This document shows positions 48,746 to 58,960 of a DNA stretch of 64,000 bases, piece by piece. The position numbers were made by a program, and so were the translations under genes. Positions within the stretch are counted from its first letter, which is position 1; each line of letters opens with the position of its first letter. The notes beneath the pieces are model-generated. The model saw nothing but the letters and a program-made list of their open reading frames with translations. It was not told where the DNA came from and made no database searches. The DNA comes from Oxytricha trifallax (lineage: Eukaryota; Ciliophora; Spirotrichea; Sporadotrichida; Oxytrichidae): contig ARYC01000045.1 in NCBI GenBank assembly GCA_000711775.1, positions 186,001 through 250,000 of the forward strand, read 5' to 3'.

Positions 48746-49131
48746 TAAATAAAAAAGATTGATTATTTAATGAGAACTTTTGTAAAAATAAATCTATAAT
48801 ATCAAATATTTAAGTAGCTAACTTAGATAGGTTCATATTTTATATTGTGATACAAATAGGATTTATTATAATATTTATAGAATTAATTATTTAAGTACAG
48901 CTAATAAAACTAGGATCCTATTATCAATTTAGTAATATATTACACTTAATTATAATATAGAATACTCAATGAGATTTTTATAGATAAGAAAATTTGACAT
49001 AATGACGTAGACATAAATAAAAATAATTGATATAATTGATTATTTAGATTATTTACATTTACTTATTATATTAAGCATTGATAATATAATAGTAATCGAT
49101 TTGAAATTTTAATCTCAACCTTTCAAGCCTC
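48746..49131. other. AT-rich intergenic region
   Basis: Upstream of the amylase gene and downstream of the hydratase gene. I see no gene or repeat; a missing first segment of the amylase gene could lie here but I could not find it. Confidence 0.5.
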
Positions 49132-50088
49132 TCACAATTTAGCATTTTATCTTAGTTCTGCGTATCCTACTACTGCAATCCGATTTCTTCGTTCTTTGAT
49201 AGCAGCTTCAAATTAAATTCTTTATTCCTTTCTCCATAACTTAACTATCAAAGTTTCGCCTGGATAAATAGGTGTTGTAAATCGTGCGCCTATTTTTCGC
49301 AGGGATTCCTTCTCTTCAATTCCTGAATTATTTAAATCTTAACTCATACAATAATTTTCATAGACGATTCGAGCAGCAATACCAAAGCTACATAATCCAT
49401 GTAATATTGGCTTCTCAAAGCCTCCTAAATTAGCCAAGTCTAAATCTATATGAATGGGATTCCAATCACCCGTCAGCCTATAAATCAAAGCAGTATTTGC
49501 TTAGATTTTTTCGGTTACTATTTTGTCTGGCTTAGTAGGAGGACGTTTTGGACATGGTAAATGTATAGTGCCTTTATCACCAAAACCACCCAGACCTCTA
49601 ATAAAAATAGTTTAAGTACTTATCGATACAAGCTCCCCTTTATCATCGGTACATTTTGATTCTTTGGTTAATAATAGTCCCTTCACTTTATCTGAGATGT
49701 CTAGCACTCTTCTATCGAAGCTATATTCAACATTTGGCTTCACTTATTGATAGATTTCGATTACTTATTCTCCAAACAATAATTATGTAGGGCTAAAATC
49801 TTGCATGCCTGGAATCTACTTCTCTTCACTTATTTGGCCAGAACTTACTCCACCTATCACTGGTAATGTGCAAAATGCTTAGAAATTAGGATCATTTTCA
49901 TAAATATACTTGAAATGCCTGCGATTCAAGGGATCTTAACCGAATCCTATTGCTAAGGAGTAGAGAATAATATCCTTATCAGAAAATTTTAGCTTTTTCT
50001 ATGGGTATTTATAGCCTCGTATTTTTTTGGCATCTATTAAACGCCCATTGCCTTGTTTGATATCTTCGAATACTTAGTTTCTCTTCAT
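49132..50088 (-). CDS. Peroxisomal 2-enoyl-CoA hydratase 2 (MaoC/MFE-2 hydratase)
   Basis: Hydrates trans-2-enoyl-CoA to (3R)-3-hydroxyacyl-CoA in peroxisomal beta-oxidation. A single uninterrupted frame of 318 residues from ATG 50088-50086 to TGA 49134-49132. The N-terminal hot-dog half begins with [20 protein letters not shown]. The C-terminal half carries the hydratase-2 motif [20 protein letters not shown] then [15 protein letters not shown], with the catalytic Asp and His. It ends RQNAKL, a type-1 peroxisomal targeting signal (A-K-L). It lacks the dehydrogenase and SCP2 domains of animal MFE-2, as in stand-alone hydratases. No intron or IES. Divergent from the TMC gene with a 182-bp shared upstream region. 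Confidence 0.92.
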
Positions 50089-50270
50089 TTTTAGAATTAT
50101 AGTAAAATTAGTGATTTATAAATTTACCCTATATTTGTAATTATTATAAACGTAGTATTCTTTAATCCTAAGTATCAGTAATAAAATTAGCATTTAATAT
50201 TTTGTCAGTTCATATTAGGATAAGAATCTATTTTAAATTCATAAAAATAATAATATAAGTTCATTTGGAA

Positions 50271-53200
50271 ATGGATAACTCCTAGTTACAGCTTTTAAAA
50301 AGTGATTATGAGTATTTTGCTCCACCTGTGCTAGTTAATAATGATGAATATGAAAATTAAGGGAAGCCATATACAAACGATAACACTCTTATGATACCTT
50401 AAGGAGGGGGTTTCGGGAGTAATGATAATTCTAGAGTTGGTAATTAATAACCTTCTTCATTCGTAAACAATATGGATTTGACTTTTTATTATAATTAATT
50501 CAAGTATTATCCTTTAAATAAAATGACTTCATAAGTTAATAATAGCTCTAAGCTTAATTTTTTCTATCATGTTATTTTACTTGGACTTTAAATAACGTTT
50601 TGTACAATAATGGAGATTATCATAATAATAACAACTTGTCAATAGCCCAACCAATAACTGATAGACTTACACATAATCTTGATTTACAAAGATAATATTC
50701 AGCCTAGAAATTAGACCGAAAACTTCAATCTCAAAACATTAAAAGTAGTTAATTGAGAACAGGGACTGCTGCCAAAATACATCCATTAAACATGAAACCT
50801 ACTGCTTAATTTAATAACAATTATGATAATCCATATGTGGGAAGTAGTGGGTCTGGAAACATGTAGAATAACGATTACTTTTCATTTAATAATCGAAATG
50901 ATAATACTAACTTGAGTTAGAGCAAAAGTGCTTTAAATAACACATCCTCAATTGTGGTACCTAGTAATCTAAGCAAAATTTATTAACCATGTTTTATTTT
51001 TTAAATAAAAGTGAATTGGGGTATCATATGTTATATAATTATTAATCAAATGTACAGATATCAAAATTAAACAGAAACGACCAGAGATCTTACAAGGGTA
51101 AACTTAGATAAAATAGGCAAAGATAATCTCATAAAATTGGCTTAATTAAGGAAGCAATATGATTAATGCTAAGATGTAATTCTAGGTAATGTATTTGGAA
51201 ATATAATACTTAATTCAATAATTTTCTGAACTTTTATTCATGTTGATAAACTTGCTTAAATGTAGATTATCAAAGAAAAATGGCTGAAAACTAAGTTAAA
51301 GTCGATAAATCTCTAGAGACCTACAATTAGATAAAGTAAGGAATTTGCATATAAAATAATAAAATCTTTTTGAAGTCAGTAGAAAGAAGTGTATAAGTAA
51401 AAATTATATGAAGTTAAGAAAGAAAATTTGAAAATCGTGAGAAAAACTGAAAATGTTACTGAAGAAATCAAAGAGCTAGATGAGGCATTTAAGAGCGGTC
51501 TTGAAGTTGCAAGTAAGTTTCAATTTATTTTAAGATTAATTGGTTTATAATGAATTAAATTTAGAACGAGGTGTTGGAGGGTATGGAGGATATGGCCTTT
51601 AAAGATAGAATAAATTTGGTACAATTGATGAGGCTACAAGATAAGAATTATTTAAATTTATGCATTTAACTATAAATATAACTTTATTCTAAAGTTCATT
51701 AACATTTTAAGAGATTAAAATTTATAAGAAAGAGAAAAAATGAAGAAAAATCTATATGTAGGAGTTGACTATATAGGAGATGAAGATATAAGATTGAATG
51801 CTGACGTAAAACATAAAAGTAATTGGGATAGGTTTTAAGAGAAATTATGGATGCTAATTGAAAAGTTTGGTCCATTGAGAGGTGATATTAGATATATAGA
51901 AGCTTCATAAAATTTTACAATTAAATTTATAGAACTGCTAAAAATATTGATTCATAATTCTATAATTATTATAAATGAGACTTTTGCATCCAAAAGAATC
52001 TTTATTTACAGTAAAAGTTTTTTAGAAGCTCGCTACGATAAACAAATACTGAACTTCTTTGTATTTTTCCGCTTTATTTTCTACCTGAGTCTTGTTACAT
52101 TCGCTACTTTCCTCTATCTCTGCATAAAGCATATAGAACTTTACATTTCAAAATCAAGCAATGTGAGATAACTTTGCGATGAATTTTATCCCTGTGCTTT
52201 CTTTTATGGAAGGTTCTAGAGCACATAGAAATTGGGGTACTCTCTGACACTGTTTATATTCATTGTTGTGGGCTATATATTTTGTATATATCAGTGGATA
52301 TAGTTCGACAAGAAATCTAAGCATTATGATCTATTTATAATTAAAAACTTTAAAATTAATTTTAAAAACGTTTTAGGGGTTTTTATCTAAAATTCAACTT
52401 TGACTAATTTATTATATTTATTTGATCTTTTTCTAAAGGATAATATAGTTTACGCAAGAGCTCTATTTAATTGTTGGGATTGGCGCATAAGTGACTCTAG
52501 AGGTTAAAAATTAAATAATTTTATTTAATGGTAAAATATGATATTTGTTATTAAAGGAAATTGAGAGAAAAAATCAATTAGGTGTACTGAACCAAAGAAT
52601 TTAAGTATATAACTAAATTAAGCTTCGTCAAAGAGAAGATAGAATTAGAATTGAATTGGGAATGCGCAGTGAAAAGGAAAAGTGGAGATTAATCATTAAA
52701 AGATCAATAACTATGATTTTCAGTTTTATTGTACTTACTATTGGTTGGATGATAATTATCATTCTTTCAATCTATGAAAATGACATGTAGGATTATAATT
52801 GCTTAAAATTGTGTTTAAATTTTTCAATTAGAAGATAATATTCATATACAGATGAATTTCGATAGAGTTAAGCTATATCATAGTAAACTTCTTTTTTTAT
52901 AGAACTTTTATATTATACATATCGAAATACAATAAATTCCTGGGTACCTGGGCACCAACTGCTTTAGTTACACTTGTAAACTTTATCGTGCCTAAAATCC
53001 TGGGTATGATAACAGATTTTGAAGAGTGGGAGTTTGCCTCTACTTAAATGAAACATGAAGTTTGGAGAACTTATCTAGCTGGTATACTTTTTCATAAAAT
53101 GACATATGATTTTATTTATCTCCTAGTTTTAGTTAAAGATTATAATTAATACTTAACAACTTGATATTCGTAGTGATATACACAGAGGTATTTATCGACA

Positions 53201-54010
53201 AACCCTTCTTAAGAGATACTTTTATTGCTGATTTCTATTAATCAAACTCAAATGGCGTTATAAGATTTCCATGCAAAGAAGACATGATTGCAATCCAATA
53301 CATAAAGCTTGTAAGTTCCAATTTTTAATGTCAATTGTAACAAACTTCCTTCTAGTTGATATCAGAAACCGTCATAAGATATTTGTACTATCTATATTGG
53401 ATAGTCCATCACAAAGTGGTATCTTACTGCAAGGGAGTTAGCTGGAAAAAACCCTTTGAAACTGCAGATGTAAGAATATTATCAAATTTTAATTATATTT
53501 TAGGAACTTGTTTGGCTTTTGTCCTATTAGTAGATTCTCTGGTTTAACATGATTTTTTCGCCTTTTATTTCTCTGCTCTCCCCAATCTTGCTATACCTAC
53601 ATTTTAGATTTATATACCTAAGATTAACAAAAATGAAAGTCTAACCTGAGGGCGCCTCTAATGATGATAAAATTGGCTACTTTATAATGGTGTTTATGAA
53701 CATTACATTCTTATGTGTGGTGGTATTTGTTGGATTTTTGTTGTTCTACCCTGCACCACATTCTTTCAACTTAGTAAGAACATATGAATATTGTGGAGCA
53801 TTCTCATCAGAGAGTTATTGGTACGAGCCGATTGAGAATTTCTTGATTGAAGGGGAGGCAGGAGACATAATCTTCACATATTTCATATCAAACAGCATAC
53901 TACTTTTGTTTTTTAGTATTGTATTCATTGTACTAACATTTGGGGCTAGAAATTTCAGACCAAAATATACATTTAAATGTATTCTTCCTAAATTCAAGCA
54001 AATCGTTTGA
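50271..54010 (+). CDS. TMC (transmembrane channel-like) family protein
   Basis: TMC proteins are ten-helix membrane proteins related to TMEM16, used in mechanosensation in animals. The ATG at 50271 opens an Asn/Ser/Gln-rich cytosolic region with a coiled coil (ENVTEEIKELDEAFKSGLEV). The TMC start follows: FQEKLWMLIEKFGPLRGDIR, then NFFVFFRFIFYLSLVTFATF. Later segments match the family: NFIVPKILGMITDFEEWEFA, then RFPCKEDMIAIQYIKL, TFGARNFRPKY and hydrophobic helices between. Introns lie near 51511-51564 and 53311-53354. IESs with pointers AAGA and TAGAAGCT join the N-terminal part to the membrane domain in frame. Others near 50500-50640, 50990-51060, 51340-51380, 52860-52920, 53140-53180 and 53530-53620 are not all resolved. 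TGA at 54008-54010 may not be the final end. Confidence 0.7.
51642..51712. other. IES in the TMC gene, pointer AAGA
   Basis: AAGA at 51638-51641 and 51709-51712. Removing 71 nt gives GTIDEATRDQNLQEREKMKK in frame and merges what would look like two genes. Confidence 0.55.
51905..52030. other. IES in the TMC gene, pointer TAGAAGCT
   Basis: The 8-bp repeat TAGAAGCT is at 51897-51904 and 52023-52030. Removing 126 nt gives GDIRYIEARYDKQILNFFVF, the expected spacing before the first TMC helix. Confidence 0.8.
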
Positions 54011-54677
54011 AAATTTAAAAAATTAAACTTCTGGAAATTACTATTAAAGAAGTAATCTCTAATATCGTTTCGCTTAAAGCTACTGTTAATTTGTAGAATT
54101 TCAAAAATTTTCTTACTGTTTTAAAATTAAATATAGATACCCCTATTATAACATCTGTATTTTGGAAGAATATTAAACTGTTGCTAAGTTACATTGAGAG
54201 TAAAACTAAGGTAAGCAAATTATAAATCTCATAATCTAAACAATCTAATTAATTGATATTTTCTTATATCAAATCACTAATTTTAGGAAGTGGAATATAA
54301 TATCGATGATTTGTATTACTGAAAGAGATTACTTTATTTATTCTATTAAAATGATTAAAATTATATAAAGGCTTAAGAAATACTATTTATATAAAAATAA
54401 TTAAATTATAATAGGTCAATAATACAAGTTAAGAGGGTTATAACAGAAAGATAAGTATTTTAGAGATAACAGAAAAATTGAATGATATAAAAAGGATTTA
54501 AATAAATATAAAATATATTTATATATGTCCCCAATTTAATTGGTATATTACTGACTCTTTTAATTAAAAAATAATATCATGATGCAATTAGATAGATAAA
54601 TGTTTAATTTCGACATTCATATTTCTTCAAATGTAAAATATATAAAGAATATAATAATACTTTGAATTAAAGAATTA
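54011..54677. other. AT-rich region with one orphan open frame
   Basis: A frame at about 54027-54215 (KLLEITIKEVISNIVSLKAT onward) has coding-like composition and ends before a GTAAGC donor-like site. It may be a last segment of the TMC gene or part of another gene. The rest is plain AT-rich sequence. Confidence 0.35.
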
Positions 54678-57600
54678 ATGTCATAAATCGGAAAAATCTT
54701 TAAAAGAACAAGTGAAAATTAAGAAAGAATTTGCGTGGTACTTGGGGGTGGAATATTAGGAACAACACAGGCATACTAAACCAATTTTTTTAATAAAAAA
54801 ACTTTTATATAATTATGAATTTTAACTTTGGACATATTGTTTTTTTGCCAAATTTGATAATAAAATTTCTCAAAAATTAAATATTTTTAGTTTACTTATC
54901 TAAAAATCCTCGAAATAAAGTTATTTTAATAGATAAAAATGTGAAATGCGGTATGGGGACATCTAAGGCAAATTCTGCAATGATTATGACTACGAATTCT
55001 TTTCCTTATACATACAAACCGCTCTTTGACTTCTTCCCATAAGGATTATATAAGAAAGCAGTCTCTCAAAAGATAAAACCCCTTGATTCATTTAAGACTG
55101 AAAATAAGGGTAAATTGAGAAGGAAATGAATAAAGTACAGATAAATATACTTATTAGTGGTTGATTGATGGAACATTGTTATCTTGTTGGCTAAAAATTT
55201 TAGAGATGGCCAAAAATTAATTTTAATTGGTAGAGATGGTTTTCGTTTTAAAGTTTAATGATCTCACTAATGTTTTTAATATTGCTGGAATCAATTTTAA
55301 TTTCTGATAAGATAATAATCTTTAATCAATATATTATTCTAATTATTTCTATTTTAGCAATTAAACTTAATCTGTTTATTCTTAACGCCTTATTTCCATT
55401 CTTAATAGAATCAAGGGGTTTTATATCCAAAAGCACTCATTAAATCCTAAAGATTTAATAGGATTAGTATTTTAATATTTTTTATTAATTGTCAAATTAT
55501 TGATTAATATGTATTTATATATTAAAGATTCTTAACGAAAAATCTAAGATTTTAATGCTTACATATCTGGATTTGTTATTTTTCGATGTTTTTATTTATT
55601 ACGAATTTTTATTTGATTTCCATTCTATAAAATAAACAGCAATAGATTTTTGAATTCAACCAAAACCAAATTATTTGATAAGAACTATTTTATATTTGAT
55701 ATAAGTATAAAGTATTTAAACAATTCTCTTAAGTTGTAAATCTTTATGTGGTATGCTTAATAACACCTTCATATTTTGATAAAAAACACTACAAATAATT
55801 TAAATTATTCTTGTATTTCTATTACTTATGTTTCATAACAATATCGAATGAATAACAATTAAATATGATTTTAATGATTATTTAATATTCTTTATAAATT
55901 AAATACATTTTTAGTATTTTGACTGCTTGAACCTGGCGTCCTAAAATACACAATAGAGTGGTTGAAAGCAAACAAACCATTTGAAGATTAAATCAAAATG
56001 GATAGACTTAACTAACTTAACAATTAATTGATTAAAGATATAATTGCACCTAATGGAGATATCAATTTTTATATGCTCACTTTTTAGAGTATAATCAAAC
56101 ATTTTTAGTTTGTGTTTTTATTGTTTTTATTGCAATTTAGAAATTATTTTAAAATTTCAACAACATAAAAATATTTAAAATATTTACTTAAATAAAATAA
56201 ATAAATTCATGAATTATTTGTAAGGCACCATATAAAATATTATCTATATACTAAATTAATTATATTCAACAACTTTATTCTATTACTTCAGATTTATGCT
56301 TGCTGTTATTCCAGCATCTAACAAAATATCTTATATTATTTTTAATATGTTATTATCAGCATAAATTAAAATTAATTTTGTAAATTTAATCTTTAGTATT
56401 TTTATCTCTTTATTATCTTCTTTTCAACAGTAATATCAATCCATCAGATGTTGAATATGAAGAAAAAGGTAATTATGCAAATATTTACAACTTACCGAGT
56501 TCAAAAGTTGCTAATTTTAGAGAAAATTAGGTGAAAAAGTTTATATTAAAGGAATTTTATGAATTTTAAGATGTTTAAGAAAAGATATAGAGTGAACATC
56601 CAGAAGTAAATGGCATAGATGAATTTAATCTATGTCTCTATGAACCCCTAAATTAAGTTATAATTAAAGCGGGGATTTATTATGAATTAGGATACAGACG
56701 TTTTTTAAGTTTAGGTAGATTAGATTCATATAAGATGTCAAATGCATTGTATAAGTATCTAAAGAAATAATCTAACTTCGAATCATACATGGGTTATGAA
56801 TTAGAATCATTCAATCATGATAAGAAAAAATACATTGAATCTTTGACTATATAATAGGCAGCATCTCATAAAACAATAATAAACAATGATTGCTCATCTA
56901 AATTCTTTTAATACTTAGAAATTAAAGTATAAATATAAACAATCGAAGGTGATGAATTCTATATATGTACAGGCCCCTAGACACCAGTTTTATTCGCAAA
57001 TAAATTGAACAAAACTATACCAATCGTACCAATTAAGGGCTATTCTTTTGAGTTTAAAATGAAAAGTGTATAAAGACACACCCATTCCCACAATTTATAT
57101 TAAATTTTTGAATTGTTGAAATTAAAAATCTCTACATATAATTCAGGATTTATTAGATTTAATGTGTGTTATTTATATTTATAGATTTAAAGTGGCCTTA
57201 ATTGGGAGTAGTTGCAAGTTACATGGGCAATGATATTATTAGATTTAGTGGGTTTGGGGATATAGCAGGCAGTGATTATCAAATTATAGAACAAAATATC
57301 ATGTATATTGAAAAGTATAGCAGCTAAGTTTTATGGCGATGATGTGATTTACAACCACCTATAAGAAATATATTTATATTGATAAAACTAATAAAAATTT
57401 ACATGAATATTAAATGATCTTTTAATCAAAATCTATACTAATATTTTTTCATCGGGTATAGAAAATTTCAAGATACATAATTTTTATATATGAATAATAT
57501 TTTTACATGCAGTTTAGTAACACACATTATAAATTGAAATTCTACATCCTATTTTTATGATAAATATCCAATATTTATATGCTAATAAAATTCTTTAACA

Positions 57601-58815
57601 GATAACATTGTTTAAATATTGTTTGCAATTATAGAAAGAATTATAATCATTTATTTTCTTTTGAAATCCAAATAAGTAAATGTCAGACGCAGGTGAACCC
57701 AAGACCCCAGCAAACTTGCCAGAATACAAAGTAGAGTACTACTATGACAAGGACGGCAAAAAGCGCAAGAAGATAAAGAAATTAGTGAAAAAAGAGAAAG
57801 AACTCACTGAAGAACAGTTAGAGGAGATTAAGAGTGCTTTTGACTTATTTGATAAGGATAACTCTGGAAACATCGATATACATGAGTTGAGAGATGCTAT
57901 GAAGGCTCTTGGAGTGTACCTCACCAAAGATAAGGTCAAGGCTGTCATGAAAGACATGGATACAGATGGGTCAGGGACTGTGGAATTTGATGAATTTAAG
58001 GATTTAATGAAGGAGAAAATCAAGGCCAGAAATAGTGAGGAGGAGTTGAGACGTTCCTTCCGTATCTACGATGAAGACGACACAGGCAAGATCAGTTTCG
58101 CAGACTTGAAACGTGTTGCACAGGAACTCAAAATGGATGTGCTCTCGGACGATGATATTAAGGGAATGATATACGAGGCTGACAAGGACAGAGATGGCGA
58201 GGTTTCATGCGAAGAGTTTCTTAGAATCATGCGTAAAGCAAAACTTATGTGAATGTTCAGAAACTAATGTGAGAAAGTTCTTCTCAATCATTGCTATATT
58301 CATATTGTAAAACTTAACAAAGATTAACTTCTAGAAAATAATTTCTTAAATTTCATCATTTGATTCTATTCTCAGCATTAATTAGAAGTTGTAATGCATT
58401 GATTATCAAATTGATAGGAAGAGAATGGATTACTTGAAAAGTATATAAATATACATATTTATTTACAACCACTCTTTCAATGAATGGTGTGGTCTTAGAC
58501 CATGCACCCCAGATGACATGCCTCTTGTAGGTCTATTGAGGCCTTTTAAGAATTTATTGATGAATACAGGTCATGGTGGCAGAGGCATTACTTAGGGATT
58601 TGCGACTAGTAAGATACTAGCTGACTGGAATTATATAATTATATAAATATAATTAAATGAAACTAGATAATCCTTTAATTTGGAATTCATAAATATTTAT
58701 ATATTTGTTTTTAAAAAATTTAACTTATTTTCAAGTTAATACTCAGAAAGGCTTGGATGAAGATTTCGCCAATAATTATCTGAAACCCTTCTCCCCAGAT
58801 AGATTTAACTAGTGA
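54678..58815 (+). CDS. DadA/DAO-type FAD-dependent oxidoreductase, many IESs, hosts a nested gene
   Basis: FAD flavoenzymes of the D-amino-acid dehydrogenase/DAO family. ATG at 54678 ([17 protein letters not shown]). The dinucleotide-binding strand [15 protein letters not shown] carries GxGxxG, followed by [20 protein letters not shown]. Next come [20 protein letters not shown], a long substrate domain, [20 protein letters not shown] with [23 protein letters not shown], the signature [16 protein letters not shown] and [15 protein letters not shown], and the end [10 protein letters not shown] (TGA 58813-58815). All segments are in order, not scrambled. Resolved inserts: pointers TACT, CAAAAG, AAGT, ATTTACAACCAC and CT. 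Inserts around 55440-55930, 56100-56430 and 57090-57180 are present but their pointers are not settled. The electron acceptor and substrate cannot be told from sequence. Confidence 0.88.
54778..54896. other. IES in the DAO-like gene, pointer TACT
   Basis: TACT at 54774-54777 and 54893-54896. Removing 119 nt gives [20 protein letters not shown], a perfect FAD-domain turn. Confidence 0.8.
55073..55433. mobile_element. 361-bp IES with 17-bp inverted ends containing AAAACCCC, pointer CAAAAG
   Basis: CAAAAG at 55067-55072 and 55428-55433. The insert begins ATAAAACCCCTTGATTC (55073-55089) and ends with its exact inverse GAATCAAGGGGTTTTAT (55408-55424). The AAAACCCC core is like a telomere unit or a TBE tip. 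Removal keeps the DAO frame ([15 protein letters not shown]). No coding capacity: a MITE-like, possibly TBE-derived, non-autonomous element. Confidence 0.65.
57317..57329. other. Minimal IES (13 nt), pointer AAGT
   Basis: AAGT at 57313-57316 and 57326-57329. Removing 13 nt restores the frame between NIMYIEK and [11 protein letters not shown]. Too short for an intron. Confidence 0.5.
57359..58472. other. 1,114-bp IES enclosing the centrin gene, pointer ATTTACAACCAC
   Basis: The 12-bp repeat ATTTACAACCAC is at 57347-57358 and 58461-58472. Removal joins GDDVIYNH to [15 protein letters not shown] in frame in the DAO-like gene. The segment contains the whole centrin gene plus AT-rich flanks (about 320 bp on the left and 210 bp on the right). 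Confidence 0.85.
57680..58252 (+). CDS. Centrin-like EF-hand protein, nested in an IES of the DAO-like gene
   Basis: 190 residues, one uninterrupted frame, ATG 57680 to TGA 58250-58252. The N-terminus (1-45) is extended and very basic ([15 protein letters not shown]). Four EF-hand loops follow: 58-69 [12 protein letters not shown], 94-105 [12 protein letters not shown], 131-142 [12 protein letters not shown] and 168-179 [12 protein letters not shown], all with acidic residues at positions 1, 3 and 12 or nearly so. The tail RIMRKAKLM is like the centrin C-terminus that binds Sfi1-type helices. Centrins act at basal bodies and contractile fibres. Composition is clearly more GC-rich than the flanks. 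No intron or IES, so the gene must be carried in one segment. The DAO gene lies on the same strand on both sides. Confidence 0.95.
   Translation: MSDAGEPKTPANLPEYKVEYYYDKDGKKRKKIKKLVKKEKELTEEQLEEIKSAFDLFDKDNSGNIDIHELRDAMKALGVYLTKDKVKAVMKDMDTDGSGTVEFDEFKDLMKEKIKARNSEEELRRSFRIYDEDDTGKISFADLKRVAQELKMDVLSDDDIKGMIYEADKDRDGEVSCEEFLRIMRKAKLM
58627..58753. other. IES in the DAO-like gene, pointer CT
   Basis: CT at 58625-58626 and 58752-58753. Removing 127 nt gives [20 protein letters not shown] in frame to the stop. Confidence 0.6.
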
Positions 58816-58960
58816 TTTCTTGATAATATAAGGATTTGCAACTCATGAATACAAAGATAATTGTTTTAATTTCCTTAAAATCTTTTTTTAGACTAAATTA
58901 TTCAAATTCTTGCAAAAATTTTTAAATATAACAATAAACTTGAATTCATATAATTATAAA

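Noticed and set aside
55258-55443. A small hydrophobic protein gene
   Set aside because: It lies mostly inside the 361-bp inverted-repeat IES and has only Ile/Leu-rich composition expected from AT-rich DNA.
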